A stretch of DNA of 11,971 nt from an uncultured Blautia sp. (GTDB lineage: Bacteria; Bacillota; Clostridia; Lachnospirales; Lachnospiraceae): contig CABSEJ010000101.1 of NCBI GenBank assembly GCA_902476765.1, forward strand, positions 1 through 11,971. The letters run 5' to 3'. The first letter of the stretch is position 1, and every line of letters starts with the position of its first letter. Below the pieces are notes generated by a model. It was not told the DNA's origin and did no database searches. It worked only from the letters and a program-made list of their open reading frames with translations. Shown here one piece after another: positions 6,108-11,971 of the stretch. The translations under genes and the position numbers were made by a program.

Positions 6108-7235
6108 TTGGTAGAATTAGATGGATTTAAAACCAGGATGAACGGTTACGAGGAGCCTCTGAAAGAGGTGAGGGACTCACTGGATTTGGAAAATAAGGAA
6201 AAGCGTGTGGAGGAGCTGGAGAGAGAGATGGAAGCTCCCGGATTCTGGGACAATGCAGAGCGCTCCCAGAAGATGATGAAGGAATTAAGTGCTTTAAAAA
6301 ACGATATGGAAGTTTATCATAAGCTGCAGAACCAGCAGGAAGAGATTCAGCTTATGATTGAGATGGGATATGAAGAAAATGATGCGTCAGTTATTCCGGA
6401 TATCGAGGAAATGATGGAAGAGTTTGAGCGGGAGTTTGAGGAAATCAGGATTAAAACCCTGCTGTCCGGTGAGTACGATAAGTGCGACGCTATTGTGACG
6501 CTCCATGCAGGGGCCGGCGGAACAGAGTCCTGTGATTGGGCCAGTATGCTGTACCGTATGTATTTAAGATGGGCGGACCGCCACGGATTCTCTACTGAGG
6601 TATTGGATTACCTGGACGGAGACGAGGCAGGAATCAAATCTGTTACCTTCCAGGTAAACGGGGAAAACGCCTACGGATATTTGAAATCCGAGAAGGGGGT
6701 TCACCGTCTGGTGCGGATATCTCCCTTTAATGCGGCGGGAAAACGGCAGACCTCCTTTGTCTCCTGTGAGGTTATGCCGGATATTGAGGAGGATTTGGAT
6801 GTGGAGGTAAATCCGGATGACCTGAAGATTGATACCTACCGGTCCAGCGGTGCCGGCGGACAGCATATCAACAAGACCTCCTCTGCGGTGCGTATCACTC
6901 ATCTTCCTACGGGAATCGTGGTGCAGTGCCAGAATGAGCGTTCTCAGTTCCAGAATAAAGACAAGGCTATGCAGATGCTGAAAGCAAAGCTGTATCTTTT
7001 GAAGCAGCAGGAAAATGAGCGGAAGCTGTCCGGTATCCAGGGGGAGCTGACGGAAATCGGCTGGGGTAACCAGATACGCTCCTATGTCATGCAGCCATAT
7101 ACCATGGTGAAGGACCATAGGACCGGGGAGGAAACCGGAAATGTGGATGCAGTGATGAACGGAGATATTGACGGTTTTGTCAATGCTTACCTGAAGTGGA
7201 CGGCTTTGGGGAAAAAGGGAAAAATGGTTGAATAA
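6108..7235 (+). CDS. prfB: Peptide chain release factor 2 (no programmed frameshift)
   Basis: RF2 recognises UGA and UAA stop codons on the ribosome and triggers hydrolysis of the finished peptide. At 375 residues it is full length. The stop-codon-reading tripeptide S-P-F is at 205-207, the catalytic G-G-Q loop at 250-252 (S-G-A-G-G-Q-H-I-N-K-T-S-S-A-V-R), and the helical N-terminal domain with R-D-S-L-D-L-E at about 22-28. The SPF motif separates it from RF1, which has PxT. In many bacteria prfB needs a +1 shift at an in-frame UGA (CUU UGA C) near codon 25. Here that place reads AGG GAC TCA CTG GAT TTG, an uninterrupted frame, so autoregulation by frameshifting is absent. The start is TTG, supported by AGGAGG at 6094-6099. 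Confidence 0.97.
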   Translation: MVELDGFKTRMNGYEEPLKEVRDSLDLENKEKRVEELEREMEAPGFWDNAERSQKMMKELSALKNDMEVYHKLQNQQEEIQLMIEMGYEENDASVIPDIEEMMEEFEREFEEIRIKTLLSGEYDKCDAIVTLHAGAGGTESCDWASMLYRMYLRWADRHGFSTEVLDYLDGDEAGIKSVTFQVNGENAYGYLKSEKGVHRLVRISPFNAAGKRQTSFVSCEVMPDIEEDLDVEVNPDDLKIDTYRSSGAGGQHINKTSSAVRITHLPTGIVVQCQNERSQFQNKDKAMQMLKAKLYLLKQQENERKLSGIQGELTEIGWGNQIRSYVMQPYTMVKDHRTGEETGNVDAVMNGDIDGFVNAYLKWTALGKKGKMVE

Positions 7236-7306
7236 ACCAGAAAAATATGATAATATCTTTTGGGGACGCACAAATGTATTTTTAGAAAGAACAAAAGGGG
7301 AAGCAC

Positions 7307-7750
7307 ATGTCAGATAACAAGAGATATTTCGTAGTCACAGAAAAGGCTGTGCCGGACGTCCTTTTAAAAGTAGTGGAGGCCAAGAAGCTTCTGGACACCC
7401 AGAAGATGGTTACCGTGCAGGAAGCAGTGGACGCAGTGGGAATCAGCCGCAGCTCCTTTTACAAGTATAAGGATGACATTTTTCCTTTTAAGGAGAAGAC
7501 CAAAGGGCAGAATATTACCTTTATTCTTCAGATGGATGACGAGCCGGGGCTGCTTTCAGAGGTTTTGGCAGCCATTGCACAGTTTCACGGAAACATTCTG
7601 ACCATACATCAGAGTATTCCCATGAACGGCATAGCGGGACTTACGCTCAGCGTTGCCATTCTTCCTGCCCAGGGAGATGCAGCGGCCATGGTGGAGAACA
7701 TTGAGCATATCAAGGGCGTACATTACCTGAAGATTCTGGGCAGAGAATAG
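7307..7750 (+). CDS. pheB: UPF0735 ACT-domain protein (PheB-like)
   Basis: The 147-residue protein has the family's exact usual length. Residues 38-63 (V-Q-E-A-V-D-A-V-G-I-S-R-S-S-F-Y-K-Y) look like a helix-turn-helix. Residues 70-147 form an ACT domain, the small ligand-binding fold that senses amino acids, with D-E-P-G-L-L-S at 78-84. In Bacillus the homologue PheB lies beside amino-acid biosynthesis genes. Here it lies just before hom and apgM, 20 bp from hom, so a regulatory or sensing role in the aspartate/threonine pathway is plausible. This is inferred, because the family has no firmly established activity. AAAAGGGG before ATG 7307 serves as ribosome binding site. A weak promoter-like pair (TTGAAT 7228, GATAAT 7249, 15-bp spacing) precedes it. 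Confidence 0.85.
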   Translation: MSDNKRYFVVTEKAVPDVLLKVVEAKKLLDTQKMVTVQEAVDAVGISRSSFYKYKDDIFPFKEKTKGQNITFILQMDDEPGLLSEVLAAIAQFHGNILTIHQSIPMNGIAGLTLSVAILPAQGDAAAMVENIEHIKGVHYLKILGRE

Positions 7751-7770
7751 GCAGAGGAGAAAATGAAGTT

Positions 7771-8988
7771 ATGATTCAGATAGCAGTGTTAGGATATGGA
7801 ACCGTGGGTTCCGGTGTTGTGGAAGTAATCCATACAAATTTTGAGAGCATTAAAAAAAGGGCAGGAGATGCCATTAACATTAAGTATGTACTGGATATTC
7901 GGAAATTCCCGGGAAGTCCGGTGGAGAATATATTGACAGATGACTTTGAGGAGATTATCAATGACCCGGAGGTTCAGATTGTAGTGGAGGTTATGGGCGG
8001 TATTGAGCCGGCGTATACCTTTACCAAACGGGCACTGGAGGCAGGTAAATCTGTCTGCACATCTAATAAGGAGCTGGTGGCCAGACACGGCCTGGAGCTT
8101 ATGGAGCTGGCCCGGGAGAACCAGGTAAATTATATGTTTGAGGCAAGCTGCGGAGGCGGTATTCCTATTATCCGTCCTTTGAATTCCTCCCTGACTGCTG
8201 ATGAGCTGGACGAGATTTCAGGAATTTTAAACGGAACCACCAATTATATTCTCACTGAGATGGGAGAGAAGTACGGAGACTTCGGAGAGGTGCTGAGAGA
8301 GGCCCAGGAAAAGGGATATGCGGAGCGCAACCCGGAGGCTGACGTGGAAGGCTACGATGCCTGCAGAAAGATTGCCATTCTTTCTTCTCTGGCTTATGGG
8401 GCTCACATGGACTACCAGGATATTTATACAGAGGGAATTTCCAAAATCACGGCTGAGGATATGAAGTATGCTGCCGGTTTGGAGATGAAAATAAAGCTGC
8501 TGGCTACCAGCAAGAGAAAGGGAGATAAATTCTCTGCTATGGTGTGCCCTACTCTGGTAGGGAAGGACAGTCCTCTTTACAGTGTGGACGGGGTGTTTAA
8601 CGCTATCTTTATCCACGGTAATGTATTGGGAGACGCTATGTTCTACGGCAGCGGAGCCGGAAAGCTTCCTACAGCCAGCGCTGTGGTGGCTGACGTGGTG
8701 GATTGTGCCAAGCATCCCGGCAAGACCGTTATGATGAGCTGGAGCAGCAAGGTTTTGGATTTGGTTGACATAAAAGATGTGGAGCATTGTTTCTTTGTGA
8801 GAATGAAGGGAGATGTATCTCAGGATAAGGAAAAGGCAGAGGCTGTATTCGGACCGGTTCACAGCATATCTGTTCCGGAAATCAAAGGGGAATTCGGTTT
8901 TGTCACAGAGAAGATGAGCGAGAAGGTATTTGACGAGAAGGCGCAGAAGCTGCCGGAAATCATTACCAGAATCCGCATTAAGGCATAG
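7771..8988 (+). CDS. hom: Homoserine dehydrogenase
   Basis: This enzyme reduces aspartate semialdehyde to homoserine with NAD(P)H, the branch point leading to threonine and methionine. The N-terminal Rossmann motif is G-Y-G-T-V-G-S-G (8-15). S-N-K-E-L-V at 98-103 holds the conserved Lys (K100). G-I-L-N-G-T-T-N-Y-I marks the substrate region. D-V-E-G-Y-D-A-C-R-K (191-200) contains the likely catalytic pair D196 and K200, in the spacing seen in characterised enzymes. The last 65 or so residues (from about 339) resemble an ACT domain, the usual site of feedback inhibition by threonine. At 405 residues it is slightly shorter than the Bacillus enzyme. It lies 20 bp after the ACT protein and 12 bp before apgM, so one transcript is likely. 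AGAGGAGA at 7753-7760 precedes the start. Confidence 0.96.
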   Translation: MIQIAVLGYGTVGSGVVEVIHTNFESIKKRAGDAINIKYVLDIRKFPGSPVENILTDDFEEIINDPEVQIVVEVMGGIEPAYTFTKRALEAGKSVCTSNKELVARHGLELMELARENQVNYMFEASCGGGIPIIRPLNSSLTADELDEISGILNGTTNYILTEMGEKYGDFGEVLREAQEKGYAERNPEADVEGYDACRKIAILSSLAYGAHMDYQDIYTEGISKITAEDMKYAAGLEMKIKLLATSKRKGDKFSAMVCPTLVGKDSPLYSVDGVFNAIFIHGNVLGDAMFYGSGAGKLPTASAVVADVVDCAKHPGKTVMMSWSSKVLDLVDIKDVEHCFFVRMKGDVSQDKEKAEAVFGPVHSISVPEIKGEFGFVTEKMSEKVFDEKAQKLPEIITRIRIKA

Positions 8989-9000
8989 AGGTAGAGAGAT

Positions 9001-10206
9001 ATGAAATATATTGTGGTTTTAGGAGACGGAATGGCAGACGAGCCCATAGAGGCCTTGGGAGGGAAGACCCCTCTGGCTTATGCCTGTACGCCGGCCATGG
9101 ATGAGCTGGCTGCCGCAGGTGAAATGGGAATGGTGAAAAATGTTCCTCCGGGCATGAGCCCCGGAAGCGATACAGCCAACCTTTCTGTGCTGGGGTATGA
9201 CCCTCAGGTATATTATTCAGGGCGTTCCCCTCTGGAAGCTCTGAATATCGGGGTGGACATGGAGGATGGAGATGTGGCTGTCCGGGCTAATCTGGTAACC
9301 CTTTCCCAAGGGGAGGAGCCCTATGAGGAGAAACGGATTCTGGACCACAGTGCAGACGAAATCTCTACCCGGGAGGCAGAGGAGCTGTTAAAGGCTGTGA
9401 AGCAGGAGCTGGAAAGCCAGTGTTTTCAGTTCTATACAGGAACCAGCTACCGTCATTGCCTGATTTGGAAGCAGGGGATGCTTGTTCCCATGACACCGCC
9501 CCATGATATTCGGGGCAAGGTTATCGGGGAATATTTGCCGGAGGAAAAGCTGCTTCTGGACATGCAGAAAAAAAGCTATGAAATTCTGAAAGACCATCCG
9601 GTGAACAAAAAAAGGATGGAGCAGGGCCTGAATCCCGGAAACAGTCTGTGGTTCTGGGGGGCAGGGACAAAGCCTTCTCTGGATTCCTTTGAGGAAAAGT
9701 TTCACAAAACAGGGGCTATGATTTCCGCAGTAGACCTTTTAAAGGGTATAGCCGTGGGAACCAGGATGAAGAATATATCTGTGGAGGGAGCCAACGGCGG
9801 CCTGGATACGAATTATGAGGGAAAGGCAGACGCAGCCCTGAAGGCTCTTCTGGAGGATGGCTGTGATTTTGTCTATATCCATGTGGAAGCTCCTGACGAG
9901 ATGGGACACCAGGGCAGCGTTGAGAAAAAGCTGCAGGCCATCCAGTATCTGGATGAAAGAGTTGTAGGGCGGCTGAAAAAGGCCATGGACGCTTCAGGAG
10001 AGGATTACCGGGTGCTGGTGCTGCCGGACCACCCTACCCCTATTTCCGTAAAGACTCATACTTCGGACCCGGTACCCTATGTGCTGTATGACAGCAGAAA
10101 TCCCCGGGGCGGCAGACAGAGGGGCTACAGCGAGGAAGAAGCCAGGGCTCAGGGAAAACTGGTGGAAAAGGGCCATGAGCTGATATTGGAATTGTTTGAA
10201 GACTAG
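9001..10206 (+). CDS. apgM: Cofactor-independent phosphoglycerate mutase-like; candidate homoserine kinase
   Basis: The 401-residue protein belongs to the archaeal-type, cofactor-independent phosphoglycerate mutase family within the alkaline phosphatase superfamily. Metal and catalytic residues are visible: D9 in G-D-G-M, the phospho-acceptor serine S56 in P-G-S-D-T-A-N-L, H294...D299...H303 in H-V-E-A-P-D-E-M-G-H, D343-H344 in L-P-D-H-P-T-P, and H353 in K-T-H-T-S-D. The family as a whole interconverts 2- and 3-phosphoglycerate. However, a subfamily encoded next to hom in genomes lacking classical thrB has been proposed as an alternative homoserine kinase. Position 12 bp after hom and at the end of a threonine-pathway cluster supports the latter role. 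Sequence alone cannot settle the substrate. GAGGTAGAGAG before ATG 9001 is a moderate ribosome binding site. Confidence 0.9.
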   Translation: MKYIVVLGDGMADEPIEALGGKTPLAYACTPAMDELAAAGEMGMVKNVPPGMSPGSDTANLSVLGYDPQVYYSGRSPLEALNIGVDMEDGDVAVRANLVTLSQGEEPYEEKRILDHSADEISTREAEELLKAVKQELESQCFQFYTGTSYRHCLIWKQGMLVPMTPPHDIRGKVIGEYLPEEKLLLDMQKKSYEILKDHPVNKKRMEQGLNPGNSLWFWGAGTKPSLDSFEEKFHKTGAMISAVDLLKGIAVGTRMKNISVEGANGGLDTNYEGKADAALKALLEDGCDFVYIHVEAPDEMGHQGSVEKKLQAIQYLDERVVGRLKKAMDASGEDYRVLVLPDHPTPISVKTHTSDPVPYVLYDSRNPRGGRQRGYSEEEARAQGKLVEKGHELILELFED

Positions 10207-10263
10207 TGTACTGGCACGTTCATTTTCAGTATAATGACGTAGAATGTAAGGAAAAAGAAGACA

Positions 10264-10318
10264 GGGTTTGTCGCATTAAACATATATTCTGTTTAATGTG
10301 ACAGACCTTTATTTTTAT
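10264..10318 (+). terminator. Intrinsic terminator ending the hom-apgM cluster
   Basis: An 18-bp stem, 10264-10281 with 10291-10308, contains three G-T wobbles and closes a 9-nt loop. It is followed by TTATTTTTAT. It lies 58 bp past the apgM stop. The T-rich tail merges into the left arm of element B. Confidence 0.88.
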
Positions 10319-10514
10319 TCTATAGTAAATTCTTTTGAATTTCCTATAGAATAAAAAGCTCTCTGGGCAGGAGCGTACTGCGGCGGAGAGGAGTTATGTC
10401 GCTAAAGCGACCCAACCCAGGCGGAGAATCCTGCAAAGCAGGATTCGTTTTCATTCCTATATTTAATCGTACACTCAGTGTATAAGGGGCGCTTACCCCT
10501 TTTTACACTGAAGG
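10313..10514. repeat. Intergenic hairpin-rich repeat, element B
   Basis: This is the second member of the family at 3-189 and fills the gap between the convergent apgM and DUF975 genes. Modules are an AT-rich 20-bp stem with one mismatch (10313-10332 with 10337-10356, loop TTTT), GGGCAGGAGCGTACTGCGG (10365-10383), the hairpin GTCGC-TAAA-GCGAC (10398-10411), a 9-bp hairpin GAATCCTGC/GCAGGATTC (10426-10446), and a terminal hairpin TCAGTGTA...TACACTGA (10475-10511). Relative to element A, the GGGCAGGAGCG block and the TAAA-loop hairpin are in swapped order. No open frame of note crosses it. Confidence 0.75.
10475..10511 (-). terminator. Possible terminator of the DUF975 gene (terminal hairpin of element B)
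   Basis: TCAGTGTATAAGGGG (10475-10489) pairs with CCCCTTTTTACACTGA (10496-10511) with a single bulge and a short loop. It lies 13 bp beyond the stop of the minus-strand gene. There is no clear T-run after it on the minus strand, so termination is possible but not certain. Confidence 0.45.
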
Positions 10515-10523
10515 TAGACTTCT

Positions 10524-11285
10524 TTAATAGTAGTCCTCCACTCTGGGAGCTTCAGGCTCCGGCTGGCGGGGCGGTTTTGGATTGTCCAGCTCCCCTGTTA
10601 CATCCATATAGAAATAGGCCATGGTGACGGACATATAGGGAGTCAGCCACAGAAGGCCGATGTAGCAGGTAAAGATGCTGACCAGAGCAAGGGGAATGAA
10701 GCTGAAGGTGATGTACAGATAACGGCCTTTGTTTCCCTTCATCAGACGGCAGCTTTCTTTCAGAGCCTGGGCAGCTCCCATATCCTCATTGTCCAGCAGA
10801 AGGTAATTGGCAAGCCCGAAGAACAATGCCAGGATAATGCTGGTCAGGGACTGGACGAGCATGGCAATTAAACTTAAAGTAGCGCCGGCTGCCAGGTCAG
10901 TCTCCTGATAGCTGAGAATCGTAAAGGGCAGAGAAAGAACTGCGCCTGCCATTACAAGAATCAGGCTTACCACCAGGAATCTGTCTGGATGGGCAGTATA
11001 AGGATAAATCAAATCCTTCAGGCTGCAGGTCTCTCTCCGGTTCATATGCAGAAGCAGGCGGATATAGCCGGTCTGCAGCAGAGATATCAGGATACTGACT
11101 ACATAGACCAGAATCTGGCAGGTGATGATACTGACTGTACTGTAAGGGTCCAGCAGTCCGGTGATAATCATGCTGGGAATCAGAGAGCCCAGGGAAGCCA
11201 GCAGGGAAGCTCCAATGGGAAGGCCCCATTGGCCGCTTAGGCTGGCTCTGGCCAGGGCTTTCAGTTGTGAGGAAGAACGTTTCAT
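10524..11285 (-). CDS. DUF975 family integral membrane protein
   Basis: This is a 253-residue polytopic membrane protein of the DUF975 family, common in Firmicutes and of unknown function. An amphipathic start (S-S-S-Q-L-K-A-L-A-R-A-S-L-S-G-Q-W) leads into about five hydrophobic segments (about 21-44, 53-75, 103-124, 136-165, 189-217). Family hallmarks are A-L-K-E-S-C-R-L-M-K-G-N-K (174-186) and the final G-L-L-W-L-T-P-Y-M...A-Y-F-Y (210-226). The tail is hydrophilic and rich in Pro and Glu. The frame extends upstream to 11378, but ATG at 11285 is preferred. It matches the family start and has GGAG (complement of 11295-11298) nine bases before it, whereas the upstream residues derive from repeat element C. 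The gene is convergent with apgM and divergent from the DUF2752 gene. Confidence 0.85.
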   Translation of the reverse strand: MKRSSSQLKALARASLSGQWGLPIGASLLASLGSLIPSMIITGLLDPYSTVSIITCQILVYVVSILISLLQTGYIRLLLHMNRRETCSLKDLIYPYTAHPDRFLVVSLILVMAGAVLSLPFTILSYQETDLAAGATLSLIAMLVQSLTSIILALFFGLANYLLLDNEDMGAAQALKESCRLMKGNKGRYLYITFSFIPLALVSIFTCYIGLLWLTPYMSVTMAYFYMDVTGELDNPKPPRQPEPEAPRVEDYY

Positions 11286-11340
11286 AGATAAAATCTCCAA
11301 TCTTATAAATATTGTGAAAAATCTCCGGTTTTTTATTCCT

Positions 11341-11440
11341 GCGAGCACCGACCGAAGTGGAACGTAGACCCGCCGCAAGGGTCTAATACCCCGATGCTTG
11401 CATCGCCGCTAAATTGATGCCCCGCATGCCTGCATCGGGG
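11341..11440. repeat. Palindromic intergenic element C
   Basis: This is a GC-rich structured segment between two divergent genes. TAGACCC-(7)-GGGTCTA forms a 7-bp hairpin (11365-11385). CCCCGATGC (11389-11397) pairs with GCATCGGGG (11432-11440) as an outer 9-bp stem. Inside it are further GATGC/GCATC copies (11393-11404 and around 11416-11420), which could give a branched fold. It differs from elements A and B, sharing only a CGCTAAA word. It resembles dispersed palindromic repeats in general; copy number elsewhere cannot be seen here. Confidence 0.6.
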
Positions 11441-11454
11441 GATTTGACTTTGTA

Positions 11455-11463
11455 TGTTATACT
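11455..11463 (+). promoter_or_regulatory. Extended -10 promoter of the DUF2752 gene
   Basis: TGTTATACT is an extended -10 element, 15 bp beyond the end of element C. A perfect-looking TTGACT at 11444-11449 is only 8 bp upstream of the hexamer and so cannot be its -35. Transcription would begin near 11470, leaving a leader of about 20 nt. Confidence 0.45.
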
Positions 11464-11480
11464 TTAAAGGAAACAACATC

Positions 11481-11487
11481 AAGGAGG
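11481..11487 (+). promoter_or_regulatory. Ribosome binding site fixing the start at 11493
   Basis: AAGGAGG ends at 11487. ATG 11490 would leave only two bases of spacing and ATG 11493 leaves five, so the second is the better start. The earlier in-frame ATG at 11454 lies inside the promoter. Confidence 0.75.
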
Positions 11488-11492
11488 TCATG

Positions 11493-11918
11493 ATGAAGAA
11501 AAGGGAACGCCGGGGGCAGGAAATGGGAATATATGTGTGCGGTCTTATACTATTGGGTATAGGGGCTTTTTGTCTGCTTGTCTCCCATTTTCTGCATGTA
11601 GAGTTTTCTTTGCCTCCCTGCTATTTCCATAAATGGACAGGCCTTTACTGTCCGGGGTGCGGCGGAACAAGAGCGGTGAAAGAGCTGCTTGCCGGACACC
11701 TGAGAGCCTCCTTTATATATCATCCTGCAGTTCCTTTGGCAGGGGCTCTTTATCTGTGGTTTATGATAAGTCATACCATAGAGATACTGTCGGGAGGAAG
11801 GCTTAGGATAGGAATGAAATATTCAGATAAATATTTGTATATAATCCTTGTCCTGATTCTTATCCAGTGCCTGGTAAAAAACCTGGCAAAGTTGGTCTGG
11901 GGAGTGGGAATCCTTTAG
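11493..11918 (+). CDS. DUF2752 family small membrane protein
   Basis: This 141-residue protein carries the DUF2752 signature: C43, W-T-G (48-50) and C-P-G-C-G-G-T-R (53-60), followed by A-V-K-E-L-L-A-G-H-L-R-A-S and Y-H-P-A (77-80). Hydrophobic helices lie at about 12-31, 78-97 and 114-137. The Cys pair may bind metal or be redox-active, and the family's function is unknown. The start at 11493 is set by the AAGGAGG site; an upstream ATG at 11454 would overlap the promoter. It is transcribed away from the DUF975 gene across element C. The 53 bases after its stop hold no visible terminator or gene before the window ends. Confidence 0.87.
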   Translation: MKKRERRGQEMGIYVCGLILLGIGAFCLLVSHFLHVEFSLPPCYFHKWTGLYCPGCGGTRAVKELLAGHLRASFIYHPAVPLAGALYLWFMISHTIEILSGGRLRIGMKYSDKYLYIILVLILIQCLVKNLAKLVWGVGIL

Positions 11919-11971
11919 TACATCGTTCGATAAATAGCTGGACCAATTGCGCAGTATGCTTTTTCGAGTGT

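Noticed and set aside
6564..7271. 235-codon minus-strand open frame inside prfB
   Set aside because: It is an antisense shadow of prfB covering the SPF and GGQ regions, without a ribosome binding site or family features.
7236..7306. T-box or threonine attenuator before the threonine cluster
   Set aside because: The gap after prfB is only 71 bp, lacks a T-box motif, a terminator hairpin or a run of Thr codons, and offers only a weak promoter-like pair.
11286..11378. N-terminal extension of the DUF975 protein to an ATG at 11378
   Set aside because: The added 31 residues run into element C and do not resemble the family. ATG 11285 has a ribosome binding site and begins the typical family N-terminus.

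Overview
This window looks like chromosomal DNA from a Gram-positive anaerobe of the class Clostridia, most likely the family Lachnospiraceae. This is inferred from gene content and style: strong AGGAGG-type ribosome binding sites, a V-P-K-T-G sorting signal, the secA-prfB pairing, a UPF0735/hom/phosphoglycerate-mutase-like operon, and DUF975 and DUF2752 membrane proteins. No rRNA is present to confirm it. No tRNA, CRISPR array, transposase or phage gene was seen.

Positions 1-338 hold a hairpin-rich intergenic repeat (element A), then a sigma-A type promoter and leader for a large surface protein gene. That gene (339-2808) encodes a signal peptide, an Ig-like domain, a T-Q-P-T-G repeat region, an Asn/Gln/Asp-rich tract, four fibronectin-III-like repeats, a unique C-terminal domain and a cell wall sorting signal. 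It is broken inside the third repeat. A segment that is exactly 25 codons in the other three repeats is 70 nt there, so 5 nt are missing and translation stops at 2069. A perfect 17-bp-stem terminator follows.

Positions 2925-5626 are a self-contained secA unit with a promoter, the gene for the Sec translocase ATPase, and an intrinsic terminator. Next come a small unrecognised gene (5755-5994) and prfB (release factor 2). This prfB reads straight through with no programmed +1 frameshift site. It is followed by a threonine-pathway cluster: a UPF0735 ACT-domain protein (pheB-like), homoserine dehydrogenase (hom), and a cofactor-independent phosphoglycerate mutase-like protein (apgM) that in this context is a candidate homoserine kinase. 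Spacing is tight and a strong terminator closes the cluster near 10308.

Positions 10313-10514 hold a second copy of the intergenic repeat (element B). It shares hairpin modules with element A, with paired base changes that keep the stems intact. On the minus strand is a five-helix DUF975 membrane protein. It is divergent from a small DUF2752 membrane protein on the plus strand. The two are separated by a third, different palindromic element (C). The last 53 bases hold nothing recognisable.

Most of the window is conserved housekeeping and amino-acid metabolism. The most unusual material is the structured intergenic repeat family, the decayed surface adhesin, the frameshift-free prfB, and the unrecognised small gene between secA and prfB.
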